Shown: positions 8,103 to 15,875 of the stretch, piece by piece
How positions within the stretch are numbered: position 1 is the stretch's first letter
How the letters are laid out: each line of letters opens with the position of its first letter
Origin: Halotia wernerae
GTDB taxonomy: Bacteria; Cyanobacteriota; Cyanobacteriia; Cyanobacteriales; Nostocaceae
NCBI GenBank assembly: GCA_034931985.1
Contig: JAYGHB010000101.1
Location: 1 to 64,000 of the forward strand
Length of the DNA: 64,000 bases
Reading direction: 5' to 3'
Notes under the pieces: model-generated
Seen by the model: the letters and a program-made list of their open reading frames with translations, nothing else
What the model was told of the DNA's origin: nothing
The model's database searches: none
Translations under genes and position numbers: made by a program

Positions 8103-8214
8103 AGCTAACGACAAGCTCACCCGCCGCCGCCGGAAGCGGAATGAGTGAAGTGAGGAGGAACGACGAACGAAACGAATGGAGCTGTAGGCGGTCGGGTGCA
8201 GCGCCTTGTTAGCC
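8103..8214 (-). other. attC site 1 (end of methyltransferase cassette)
   Basis: Plus-strand ends are AGCTAAC and GTTAGCC, 112 bp apart, the longest of the five. Arms AACGACAAGCTCACCCGCCG and CGGTCGGGTGCAGCGCCTTGTT pair imperfectly. The longer central region (8130-8185) is purine-rich. A conceptual minus-strand translation gives the ANKALHPTA-type peptide that is often mis-annotated from attC DNA. Confidence 0.8.
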
Positions 8215-8229
8215 CGCTGTTGGTGACTT

Positions 8230-8907
8230 TCAGGCTGGCTTTTGGCCGGAGTAAACGGCGAACCGATAATTTTTATACCAGCAATCAACCTGAACAAAAC
8301 CTACTTCATGCATCCAGTTGAGTTGGTCTTGCAACGTAGCTGTTTTATCTGCCATCATGCGTTCAATCGCAATTTCTATATCGCGGTCAGTACAGCCTTT
8401 AGCTTTAGCGCCATTGAGCCAAGCCTGAGCATATTTTTCTTCGTTCTCCGGCGTAGTGCCTAAAGTTTGGTCGGCATTGATGAAGTGTCCGCCATCTTCG
8501 AGCGCCTCAAAAATCTTTTGAAATACGCCTTTCAGTTTTTCTTGTGGCGTGTGATGTAATGCCAAAGCCGAAACCACAACATCATATTTCCCGATGATTG
8601 CAGCATTGATAAAATCCAGAGGCGAGTACTCAATGTTTGGGTTTGAGTTGAAACGCTCTCGTGCCTTGTTCAACATTTCGGACGAAATATCGGCCAAAGT
8701 GATGGTGGCATTTGGAAAGGCCGCTGCGACCAAACCGGACAACAAACCTGTGCCAGCGCCGATGTCAAGTACTTTAATGGTGGCTTGGCCGTCGTGAGGA
8801 ATGAGTTCGAGAGCAGTGCTATAAAACTCATCAAAACACGGAATGTATTGAGGGCGGGTGCGGTCGTAATCTTGTGCGGCAGTATCGAAAAGGGCTTTGA
8901 TATTCAC
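8230..8907 (-). CDS. class I SAM-dependent methyltransferase (first integron cassette)
   Basis: A 225-residue Rossmann-fold methyltransferase. Motif I IKVLDIGAGTGLLSGLVA (about residues 44-61) binds S-adenosylmethionine, an acidic residue ends beta-2 in ITLADIS (about 71-77), and motif post-II is KYDVVVSALALHH (about 104-116). The target is unidentified; the sequence resembles small-molecule methyltransferases of the UbiE/cmoA-like type. It occupies the cassette next to attI, the most strongly expressed and most recently inserted position in an integron. The GC content of the gene is visibly higher than that of the leader next to it. Confidence 0.87.
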   Translation of the reverse strand: MNIKALFDTAAQDYDRTRPQYIPCFDEFYSTALELIPHDGQATIKVLDIGAGTGLLSGLVAAAFPNATITLADISSEMLNKARERFNSNPNIEYSPLDFINAAIIGKYDVVVSALALHHTPQEKLKGVFQKIFEALEDGGHFINADQTLGTTPENEEKYAQAWLNGAKAKGCTDRDIEIAIERMMADKTATLQDQLNWMHEVGFVQVDCWYKNYRFAVYSGQKPA

Positions 8908-8947
8908 GACTGTTATTTTACCGCTTCCCGCAAAGTTTCGCGCGGCG

Positions 8948-8954
8948 GGCTAAC
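8948..8954 (-). other. putative attI core (attI x attC junction)
   Basis: GGCTAAC on the plus strand (minus-strand GTTAGCC, followed by C) sits 41 bp before the first cassette gene. It is the same core found at the right-hand end of attC site 1. It marks the expected crossover between the intI leader and cassette 1. The exact attI extent cannot be read from one sequence. Confidence 0.55.
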
Positions 8955-9214
8955 TATTTATTATACGGAAAGTTTCCGTATAATCTTTTTATAAATCCTA
9001 ATATATCAAGCATTACAGCTACCTTCTTTCTGGATATACGGAAAACTTCTTTTTTAAACCCCTATTTTGGATATCATACAGAATTTTTCCGTATATCCAC
9101 CCTTTACGGGATGATTATATGGAATTTTTCCGTGTATCCCTTGGTGTTATGTAGAATTTTTCCGTCTAACATCCCTATTTAGGATATTACACGGAATTTT
9201 CTGCACAACTTCCA
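8955..9214. promoter_or_regulatory. integron leader: repeated ACGGAAA/TTTCCGT palindromes, attI and promoter region
   Basis: This AT-rich spacer holds a 23-bp perfect palindrome at 8961-8983 (TTATACGGAAA-G-mirror), a half site at 9032-9045, and imperfect palindromes at 9069-9098, 9108-9140, 9145-9171 and 9182-9206. Most are built around GAATTTTTCCGT flanked by GGATAT/ATATCC-like arms. A minus-strand TATAAT (8960-8965), at the edge of the first palindrome, could be the -10 box of the cassette promoter. The repeats could bind IntI (attI-like accessory sites) or a regulator of intI; I recognise no LexA-box consensus. Confidence 0.6.
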
Positions 9215-10255
9215 ATGGAACAACGTCCAAAGAAACTCCTCGAACAGGTGCAAGATGTTATCAGGCTTAAGCACTATTCTTATCAAACAGAGAAAACCTA
9301 TATTTACTGGATTAGACGCTATATCCTTTTTCATAATAAGCGCCATCCTAAAGATATGGGGAGTAAGGAAATTGAAGAATTTTTAACACATCTTGCTGTA
9401 AATGAAAATGTGGCTGCATCAACGCAGAACCAAGCACTTCATGCTGTTCTTTTTCTCTACAAAGAGGTATTAAAACAAGATTTAGATTTGAAAGTCGATG
9501 CGATTCGTGCAAAGAAATCTAAATATTTACCAACCGTTTTGACAAAAGATGAAGTTTTAGCAATTATTCAAAAATTATCCGGCGTACATCAACTTTTAAT
9601 TAAGTTACTTTATGGCACAGGATTACGCTTAACTGAAGGACTGAGTTTAAGAGTTAAAGATGTTGATTTTGCCCAAAATCAAATTATTGCCCGCGACACA
9701 AAGGGAAATGAAAGTCGGGTAACGATGTTACCTGAAAGTATTGCTGAAGAATTAAAAATTCATTTACAAAGCGCAAAGTTGGCGGTGTCGGTTTCCGTCC
9801 CGCCAAACTTTGTAATAAGTGTAAAAATTATACATCAACAAGATTTACAAAAAGGTTATGGTTCGGTTTATTTACCTTTTGCATTAGAGAGAAAATATCC
9901 CAGAGCCAAGTATGATTGGATTTGGCAGTTTGTTTTTCCTTCTGGAAGCATCTCTAAAGATCCCCGCAGTGGAGAAGTACTCTTCGAGAAGCCGTGCTAC
10001 GCACGTCTACGTCGCCATCATTTGCACGAAAGCAGTTTACAAAAAGCTTTAAAACAAGCGGTTCATCAAGCTGGTATTCAAAAAAAGGTCAGTTGTCATA
10101 CCTTTCGCCATAGTTTTGCTACCCATTTGCTACAAAACGGCTATGATATCCGCACGGTGCAGGAATTATTGGGACACAAGGATGTCAAAACCACCATGAT
10201 TTATACTCACGTTCTCAACTGTAGTGGAAAAGCTGTCCGTAGTCCCCTAGATTAG
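9215..10255 (+). CDS. intI: integron integrase IntI (tyrosine recombinase)
   Basis: A 346-residue site-specific recombinase that inserts and excises cassettes at attI and attC. The N-terminal SAM-like domain spans about residues 1-95. Catalytic residues: Arg138 (LLYGTGLRLTEG), Lys163, His295 and Arg298 (CHTFRHSFATHLL), His321 (LLGHKDV) and Tyr330 (TTMIYTHVL). The IntI-only extra segment is present at 223-243 (ALERKYPRAKYDWIWQFVFP). The C-terminus GKAVRSPLD matches full-length IntI. Relative to the family there are two in-frame insertions, residues 186-202 and about 254-265, both encoded by palindromic small repeats. Without them the length (about 318) is normal. It is divergent from the cassettes, as expected. 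Confidence 0.93.
   Translation: MEQRPKKLLEQVQDVIRLKHYSYQTEKTYIYWIRRYILFHNKRHPKDMGSKEIEEFLTHLAVNENVAASTQNQALHAVLFLYKEVLKQDLDLKVDAIRAKKSKYLPTVLTKDEVLAIIQKLSGVHQLLIKLLYGTGLRLTEGLSLRVKDVDFAQNQIIARDTKGNESRVTMLPESIAEELKIHLQSAKLAVSVSVPPNFVISVKIIHQQDLQKGYGSVYLPFALERKYPRAKYDWIWQFVFPSGSISKDPRSGEVLFEKPCYARLRRHHLHESSLQKALKQAVHQAGIQKKVSCHTFRHSFATHLLQNGYDIRTVQELLGHKDVKTTMIYTHVLNCSGKAVRSPLD
9770..9820 (+). repeat. 51-bp palindromic small repeat inserted in frame in intI
   Basis: Inverted arms CAAAGTTGGCGG (9774-9785) and CCGCCAAACTTTG (9800-9812) form a hairpin. It encodes 17 residues (186-202) that interrupt an otherwise conserved HLQ...VKIIHQQDL block. Its length is a multiple of three and the frame stays open. 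Confidence 0.65.
9974..10009 (+). repeat. second small dispersed repeat inside intI
   Basis: This segment encodes about 12 extra residues (EVLFEKPCYARL) between DPRSG and RRHHLHE, which are contiguous in other IntI proteins. The DNA (CTTCGAGAAGCCG..TACGCACGTCTACG) resembles the arm-rich small repeats scattered in Nostoc spacers, for example the one near 24176-24206. Confidence 0.5.
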
Positions 10256-10468
10256 AAATACTGGCATATATTTTGTATGAATTTTGAAGACCTAAAATGG
10301 TACAAAGTTAACACCATACCTTGAAGGCATCCCTTTGGGAATTAAAAATGAAAAATGAATGAGTGAAGCATGGGGGATTGAGAAGAGGAATTGGGGACAA
10401 GGAGAATTGGAGAATGGGGGAAAGAACTGTCCCCTTGTCTCTCCCTGTTCCCTGCTCCCCTACTTCTT
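10256..10468. repeat. spacer with dispersed repeat copy
   Basis: Downstream of intI, 10325-10375 (CATCCCTTTGGGAATTAAAAATGAAAA.. ..GAAGCATGGGG) matches repeats at 19004-19090 and, inverted, at 55485-55558. G-rich short tandem motifs follow to about 10470. No gene is seen. Confidence 0.55.
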
Positions 10469-11383
10469 CTACTCTGTAACCGCTACTTTGGGAGCAAACT
10501 GAACCCTGGGGTCTGGCATGAAAGTATATCTGAGATAAAAGCCTCCCCAAACAAACAGCAGAATCAACAGACTACCAATACCAAGAGGACTGGGAAGCCA
10601 GAAAACTACTTCTATGTGGTTGAGTTCACCAGTTTTTAACTGCCAGACTAGCCGCTTGCCTCTCTTTTCTGGCTCAATCGCATTTTCAGCTATGGGTATG
10701 TTCTTAGCTCCCCAAGGGGTCTTTAAGCTAAAGTCTAAATCGAGAATAGAACCAGTATCAGATAAAACATTACCTTTACTGGCAATTATAGAGAGCGATC
10801 GCAAGTCTAAATCATAAATCAATCGATTCTTCACTAAAAGCAAGAAGTTTTTCTGCTCTAACAGTAAGTTAGATTCTATTTTTGGTAGTTCTGAATCAGC
10901 TTCACTTGGCGCAGCCTCAGCTTTTTGATTGGCACGGGAGTTAAAAAATTTGTTGAACTTTGTTTGTAACTCTTGACCATTAGTGAAGGGAATTGTCACA
11001 ATCAATTCTTCTTTAGAAACTCGTCGCACTTTACCTTCCAGGTTGCGGACACGGCTTTCTATGCTATTTAACCAAGCATATACATAGTCGCCGCTAAAAC
11101 TGGTAAGCCGTTCTCCCAACTTGATATGCTGCACCAGTTCGCCGCTATTTGAGTTGTCAAAGTTCACTCCCACATCGTACTGAACACAACCGGACAAAAA
11201 GAGCGATGTTAACAGTACCAGCCACAAAATAGATTTGGGGATTTTGGCTTTCCTCTTTTTTAGCGGTATTTGGGAGAGTGAATTTCGATTAGTTGGTGAC
11301 GTGATTAATGCTATTTTTGCCATCACAAAACCAAATGGTTTGATTAACCACATTAAAATCTTGCCGGAAGTAAAAGAAGTCAT
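10469..11383 (-). CDS. DUF3153 domain lipoprotein
   Basis: A cyanobacterial conserved protein of 304 residues. A basic N-terminus is followed by a hydrophobic stretch ending in a lipobox (LTSLFLSGCVQYDVGVNF, about residues 57-74), so it is probably a lipid-anchored extracytoplasmic protein. The GELVQHIKLGERL and KEELIVTIPF segments are typical of DUF3153. A second transmembrane helix near the C-terminus (LGIGSLLILLFVWGGFYLR) makes it bitopic. The stretch before the signal is unusually long, so translation may start at an internal Met. It lies 54 bp downstream of the TPR gene on the same strand, probably as one operon. Function unknown. Confidence 0.8.
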   Translation of the reverse strand: MTSFTSGKILMWLIKPFGFVMAKIALITSPTNRNSLSQIPLKKRKAKIPKSILWLVLLTSLFLSGCVQYDVGVNFDNSNSGELVQHIKLGERLTSFSGDYVYAWLNSIESRVRNLEGKVRRVSKEELIVTIPFTNGQELQTKFNKFFNSRANQKAEAAPSEADSELPKIESNLLLEQKNFLLLVKNRLIYDLDLRSLSIIASKGNVLSDTGSILDLDFSLKTPWGAKNIPIAENAIEPEKRGKRLVWQLKTGELNHIEVVFWLPSPLGIGSLLILLFVWGGFYLRYTFMPDPRVQFAPKVAVTE

Positions 11384-11436
11384 TACTGTATATCTCCCAA
11401 AAAGTCAACTAAATTATGAAGTATGAAGGATGTACT

Positions 11437-11955
11437 TCAAAAACTTGACCAAATCAAGTACGAAATGGTTAAACCAATGGCAATTAACGCTACCCAGATA
11501 AAGCGATTATCTCTGGTATTGACCTGACTTAGGTCAACTAATTCTGGTTCAGCCGTTTTTTGACCAGAAGATTTGCGAGGATTGACTGTGACGCGAACTT
11601 TGGATTCATTATCAGGCAGTGTACCCAAATCTGGAATTTCAGTCATCCATTCACTTGGTCTTTGCAGCTTTGGTGCTTGTAAAATGTAGAGCAACCGCTT
11701 TGCCTGTTTATTAGTTTCTGCGAAAGGATGGCGTTTAAGTTCTCGGCAAAGGGCGATCGCCTCTTCTGTGCGGCCAGCTGCTTCATAGGCTGTCACCAGC
11801 CAAAGTTCTACTTCACCCCCAAGGCGAGAATTACGAGCCAACAGGGCGCTTGCTTTTTCTAAATTTTCCACAGCTTCTCTGTATTGCCCACTTTCAAAGG
11901 CAAGTCTTCCAGTTTGGTATCTAGCTGTGGCTTGTTCTAAACTTTCTGCACTCAC
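11437..11955 (-). CDS. TPR-repeat protein with C-terminal membrane anchor
   Basis: A 172-residue protein. Two to three tetratricopeptide-like helical hairpins span about residues 8-95 (ARYQTGRLAFESGQYREAVENLEKAS; VELWLVTAYEAAGRTEEAIALCRELK). A linker follows, then a single hydrophobic helix at the C-terminus (FIWVALIAIGLTISYLIW). This suggests a membrane-tethered scaffold with the TPR domain in the cytoplasm. It is transcribed with the DUF3153 lipoprotein and divergently from the AI-2E gene; the spacer between start codons is about 120 bp if the GTG start at 12077 is used for the latter. Confidence 0.8.
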   Translation of the reverse strand: MSAESLEQATARYQTGRLAFESGQYREAVENLEKASALLARNSRLGGEVELWLVTAYEAAGRTEEAIALCRELKRHPFAETNKQAKRLLYILQAPKLQRPSEWMTEIPDLGTLPDNESKVRVTVNPRKSSGQKTAEPELVDLSQVNTRDNRFIWVALIAIGLTISYLIWSSF

Positions 11956-12076
11956 GTTTTATACACAAATCAGCACTACTTTAATTTTGCCAATACCAGC
12001 AATCTTTTTAGTAAAATCAGCTAACCTAGCTACATTAAACAGAAATTGCATCTCGCCAACTACTCGGAGCCAGCCT

Positions 12077-13228
12077 GTGAACCTCGGTCAATGGATCGGC
12101 TTAATCGCCTTACTTCTGTCTTTATACATCTTGTGGCAAATCAAAGAAGTACTTTTGTTGATGTTTGCCGCAGTTGTGTTAGCTACTACCTTAAATCGTT
12201 TAGCACAACGCTTTCAACGTTCAGGAATGAAGCGTGGATTTGGCGTTTTACTATCAGTAGCAATCTTTTTTGCAGGCGTTGTGGGTTTTTTCTGGCTGAT
12301 TGTACCGCCTTTTGTGCAGCAGTTTCAGGAACTCACCTATCGAGTTCCCCAAGGAATAGAACGCTTTAATGGTTGGCTACTTCAACTAAAAACTCTGGTT
12401 CCTACCCAATTGGTTCCTTATGTACCTGATCTCAACAGCCTCATTCAACAAGCACAGCCCTTAATCAATCGGGTACTGGGGAATTCTTTCGCCTTTGTAT
12501 CTGGCTCTTTGGAAGTTGTACTTAAAGTTTTGCTGGTGTTAGTTTTGACAGGAATGTTGTTAGCTAATCCCTTAGCTTATCGCAAAGTATTTGTAAGGTT
12601 ATTTCCCTCGTTTTATCGGCGACGAGTAGATGGGATTTTGGATAAATGTGAAGTCTCTTTAGGGGGATGGATTACAGGTGCTTTCATTGCCATGTGTGTA
12701 GTTGGGCTAATGAGTGTTACTGGTTTATCCATTTTGGGTATAAAGGCGGCACTAGCTTTAGGGGTTTTGGCTGGATTTTTGAACTTAATTCCCAATCTAG
12801 GCCCAACACTTAGTGTAGTTCCAGCAATGGCGATCGCTTTGTTGGATGCTCCCTGGAAATGTCTTGCTGTTTTGATTTTATATTTTATTATTCAGCAGGC
12901 TGAAAGCAATTTCATCACGCCCGTTGTCATGGCGCATCAAGTCTCATTATTGCCAGCGGTGACATTAATTTCCCAGCTATTTTTCGTTACTTTCTTTGGC
13001 TTTCTAGGATTATTTCTCGCTTTACCTCTAACTGTTGTCGCCAAGATTTGGTTGCAAGAAGTGCTAATTCATGATGTTTTAGATCAATGGGGAAATCATC
13101 ATCCAAACGAGACTGAGTTGGTGATTGTACCTGAATCTGTGCCATCAGATGAGAATTGGACAACAGAAACTTCAGTGCAGAATCAAGAGCGGTTAAATAA
13201 TGATACTTGGCATCAAGAAGATTCCTAA
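12077..13228 (+). CDS. AI-2E family transporter (second paralogue)
   Basis: A 383-residue permease of the UPF0118 family. I place the start at the GTG at 12077 (NLGQWIGLIALLLSLYILWQ), because this is where homologous N-termini begin. The frame is open further upstream, but that extension would overlap the divergent TPR gene and is not hydrophobic. Membrane helices: about residues 5-22, 25-40 and 58-80, then the family's amphipathic region, then helices from about 150 to 335. The C-terminal tail is acidic and soluble. The export substrate is unknown. Confidence 0.88.
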   Translation: MNLGQWIGLIALLLSLYILWQIKEVLLLMFAAVVLATTLNRLAQRFQRSGMKRGFGVLLSVAIFFAGVVGFFWLIVPPFVQQFQELTYRVPQGIERFNGWLLQLKTLVPTQLVPYVPDLNSLIQQAQPLINRVLGNSFAFVSGSLEVVLKVLLVLVLTGMLLANPLAYRKVFVRLFPSFYRRRVDGILDKCEVSLGGWITGAFIAMCVVGLMSVTGLSILGIKAALALGVLAGFLNLIPNLGPTLSVVPAMAIALLDAPWKCLAVLILYFIIQQAESNFITPVVMAHQVSLLPAVTLISQLFFVTFFGFLGLFLALPLTVVAKIWLQEVLIHDVLDQWGNHHPNETELVIVPESVPSDENWTTETSVQNQERLNNDTWHQEDS

Positions 13229-13338
13229 CGCATTCCCCACAACTAAAATCTGGGGCTTTTAGCGTCTCCCCTTCTCCCAAGGGGAGCAAGTGGCGTGAAA
13301 GGCTAGCGCCAAGGGAGAAGACCAGACTACCTCACGAA
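13229..13338. repeat. small dispersed palindromic repeat in convergent spacer
   Basis: The sequence CTTCTCCCAAGGGGAG..GCTAGCGCCAAGGGAGAAG (13270-13320) contains inverted arms CTTCTCCC/GGGAGAAG and lies between converging genes. It may serve as a bidirectional transcription end. Confidence 0.45.
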
Positions 13339-14199
13339 TTACGAATTACGCGCAACCAAAGTAAACACCGTAATTTCAGGACGGGCAAAAAAGCGCAGAT
13401 GCAATCCTGTCATACCTAAGCCTCGATTGGTATATAAGAGCATCTCTTTTACTTGATAACGTCCTAAGTAATACTCTCTACCCCAAGGCGGTAGAATCGG
13501 CGGCTTGAGAAAAGGCAAACGCACCTGTCCACCGTGGGAATGCCCTGATAGCTGCAAGTCAAACCGCCCTGTAGTAGCACTGGTATTAGCAAAATCTGGT
13601 TCGTGGGCTAATAAAATTGCTGCACCCTTATTTGGCAACTGCTGCATGACTAAATCCAAACGATCTTTACCCATGCCAACATCATCTACCCCAGCGATAT
13701 GCAACATCGCATTACCACGCTGTAGTGTGTAAACACGATTACCAAGGTGTAATATACCGCTTTGTTTCAGTACGTGTATAATTTTCTTGGTGTTGTTCTC
13801 GTGGTCATGATTACCCAATACAGCCACGATCTGATCTTTGGGTCTGAGTTGAGCTAAGGGAACCCTAAGAGTGGGGATTAATTGCGGTAAATGACGAGTA
13901 ACTAAATCACCTGTAATTGCCACTAAGTCTGGTTTTTGTTGATTAACTAAGCGAACGATACGCCTTAAACGTCGTGGAGTCATCCACCTATCTCGATGAA
14001 GATCGCTGATTTGCACAATGCGATAACCATTAAATTCCGACGAAAGATGAGGTAGAGTCAGTTGTAAAGAATTAATCTCGATCCAATTCGGTTCAATTAA
14101 CTTGGCGTATAGTAAAGTACAGCATCCTACTATAATGCACCATCTTAAACATCGCCAAGCGAAACCACTGGCTTGTCTGAGCCACTTACCAATTTTCAA
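13339..14199 (-). CDS. membrane-anchored metallophosphoesterase (YkuE/calcineurin-like)
   Basis: A 286-residue protein with one N-terminal transmembrane segment (CLRWCIIVGCCTLLYAKLI, about residues 17-36), then a dinuclear-metal phosphoesterase domain. Metal-ligand motifs occur in the canonical order: QISDLHRDR (DxH), AITGDLV (GD), VAVLGNHDHE (GNHD), AILLAHEPDF (H), and LSGHSHGGQVRLP (GHxH). Family members of the YkuE type hydrolyse phosphodiesters or lipid-linked substrates. The actual substrate is not evident. It is divergent from der. Confidence 0.92.
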   Translation of the reverse strand: MKIGKWLRQASGFAWRCLRWCIIVGCCTLLYAKLIEPNWIEINSLQLTLPHLSSEFNGYRIVQISDLHRDRWMTPRRLRRIVRLVNQQKPDLVAITGDLVTRHLPQLIPTLRVPLAQLRPKDQIVAVLGNHDHENNTKKIIHVLKQSGILHLGNRVYTLQRGNAMLHIAGVDDVGMGKDRLDLVMQQLPNKGAAILLAHEPDFANTSATTGRFDLQLSGHSHGGQVRLPFLKPPILPPWGREYYLGRYQVKEMLLYTNRGLGMTGLHLRFFARPEITVFTLVARNS

Positions 14200-14357
14200 G
14201 GCGCGATCTCCTTCGATGTGACTGCCAGGTTTTCCGTTATGCTATTTCTTTAAATTTGGCGGTAAATCATCATGGAGGTTGAGGAATTAAATAAAGATTT
14301 AAAGTAGCTAAAATATAGAGACGTGATATACTAGCTCTCTTATCTCACCCTGGTTTT

Positions 14358-15722
14358 ATGGGACTGCCAATCGTTGCAATTATCGGTCGCCCAAATGTGG
14401 GCAAATCTACCCTGGTTAATCGTCTCGCCGGGGAACAAACGGCGATTGTCCACGATGAACCAGGTGTGACACGCGATCGCACTTATATGCCAGCTTACTG
14501 GGGCGATCGCGAATTTTTAGTAGTGGATACTGGTGGCTTAGTATTTAACGATGACACCGAATTTCTGCCACTGATTCGCCAACAAGCATTAACAGCCCTG
14601 GCAGAAGCAAGTGCCGCTATTTTTGTCGTAGATGGTCAAACTGGCCCCAACTCGTCTGATGAAGAAATCGCCTCATGGTTGCGTCAACAACCAGTACCTG
14701 TATTACTGGCTGTGAATAAATGTGAGTCTGTAGAACAAGGCTTAATGCAAGCCGCCGAATTTTGGGAACTGGGATTAGGCGAACCTTTTCCAATTTCCGC
14801 AATTCATGGTAACGGTACGGGAGAAATACTTGACGAGTTAATTAGTCACATTCCCAGCGCTGATAAACTACCGGAAACTAATGAAATCAAAGTCGCAATC
14901 ATTGGGCGACCCAATGTCGGTAAATCCAGTTTGTTAAACGCTTTTGTTGGGGAAGAAAGGGCGATCGTCAGTCCGGTTTCTGGTACTACCCGCGATGCTA
15001 TTGATACAGTCGTGGAACGAAATGGGCAAACCTACCGCTTAATTGATACTGCTGGTATTCGCAGAAAGAAACACATAGAATACGGCACAGAATTTTTTAG
15101 CATTAACCGGGCTTTCAAAGCAATTCGCCGTGCCGATGTGGTTTTATTGATCATAGATGCCCTTGATGGAGTCACCGATCAAGACCAAAAATTAGCCGGT
15201 CGGATTATCGAAGAAGGCCGAGCTTGTATCATCGTCGTGAATAAATGGGATGCAGTCGAAAAAGACTCTTACACCATCTACGACTATGAAAAAACTATGC
15301 AATCCCGGCTAGATTTTACCGACTGGGCAGAAACTATCTTTGTGAGTGCCTTAACCGGACAACGGGTAGAAAAGATTTTAGAATTTGTGAATATAGCAGC
15401 CGAGGCACATAAACGCCGTGTCAGTACATCTGTTATTAACGAAGTACTAGAAGATGCTGTCAGTTGGCATTCGCCGCCAGCCTCACGCGGAGGTCGTCAG
15501 GGCAAGATTTATTATGGTACGCAAGTAACTACGCAACCACCAACGATCGCTCTGTTCGTCAACGAAGCCAAACGCTTCAACGACAACTATCGTCGCTACA
15601 TTGAAAGACAATTCCGGCAACAATTAGGGTTTAAAGGTACTCCGATTCGTTTACTATGGCGGAGTAAGAAAGTCCGGGAGATGGAAGTTGGTAGCGTCAA
15701 CAAAGCAACTCGCGTTAAATAA
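14358..15722 (+). CDS. der: ribosome assembly GTPase Der (EngA)
   Basis: A 454-residue protein with two tandem GTPase domains and a C-terminal KH-like domain, needed for late 50S subunit maturation. G1 motifs GRPNVGKS occur at residues 10-17 and 183-190. G3 motifs are DTGG (57-60) and DTAG (230-233). G4 motifs are NKCE (120-123) in domain 1 and NKWD in domain 2, so the first G4 departs from NKxD by an Asp-to-Glu change. The KH-like end (FVNEAKRFNDNYRRYIERQFRQQ) is intact and length is normal. A hairpin terminator follows at 15735-15767. Confidence 0.97.
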   Translation: MGLPIVAIIGRPNVGKSTLVNRLAGEQTAIVHDEPGVTRDRTYMPAYWGDREFLVVDTGGLVFNDDTEFLPLIRQQALTALAEASAAIFVVDGQTGPNSSDEEIASWLRQQPVPVLLAVNKCESVEQGLMQAAEFWELGLGEPFPISAIHGNGTGEILDELISHIPSADKLPETNEIKVAIIGRPNVGKSSLLNAFVGEERAIVSPVSGTTRDAIDTVVERNGQTYRLIDTAGIRRKKHIEYGTEFFSINRAFKAIRRADVVLLIIDALDGVTDQDQKLAGRIIEEGRACIIVVNKWDAVEKDSYTIYDYEKTMQSRLDFTDWAETIFVSALTGQRVEKILEFVNIAAEAHKRRVSTSVINEVLEDAVSWHSPPASRGGRQGKIYYGTQVTTQPPTIALFVNEAKRFNDNYRRYIERQFRQQLGFKGTPIRLLWRSKKVREMEVGSVNKATRVK

Positions 15723-15734
15723 GTGATGATTCAG

Positions 15735-15767
15735 ATCCCCGATTTTTTGAAAAAGCCGGGGATTTTG
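15735..15767 (+). terminator. hairpin terminator after der
   Basis: Arms ATCCCCG and CGGGGAT enclose a T/A-rich loop and are followed by TTTTGG. It lies 13 bp after the der stop codon. Confidence 0.6.
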
Positions 15768-15875
15768 GTATTTTGCTGCAACTTTATACAACCAAATTAG
15801 TCTTACTTGCTGTTAGCTAGCTTGTATTATACTTTTTAAGTAAATAGTTCACAGTAAAAATACATAGAAAAACTC

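Larger units (their letters stand above)
2194..10255. mobile_element. chromosomal integron: intI, attI and a minus-strand cassette array
   Basis: A tyrosine integrase with the IntI signature (9215-10255, +) lies next to a leader with a putative attI core. From there nine genes all run leftward on the minus strand, interrupted by five attC-like sites at 8103-8214, 4994-5082, 3831-3917, 2943-3029 and 2194-2282. Divergent intI and cassettes, attC sites only downstream of cassette genes, and functionally unrelated contents are the defining layout of an integron. Predicted cassettes from attI outward: 8109-8953, 5000-8108, 3837-4999, 2949-3836 and 2200-2948. The flanks are ordinary core genes (pdxH on the left, DUF3153 and TPR genes on the right), so it is chromosomal, not on an obvious transposon or plasmid. 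Confidence 0.85.

Noticed and set aside
8097..8297. Open frame on the minus strand with an ANKALHPTA peptide
   Set aside because: It is a translation of attC site 1 DNA; this peptide is a known artefact of reading integron attC sites as genes.
9000..9214. Possible LexA/SOS box controlling intI
   Set aside because: No match to the cyanobacterial or proteobacterial LexA consensus was seen, only the palindrome family described.
12046..12369. Overlapping plus-strand frame in the AI-2E gene
   Set aside because: It is a shadow in another frame; the permease frame has the hydrophobic family pattern.
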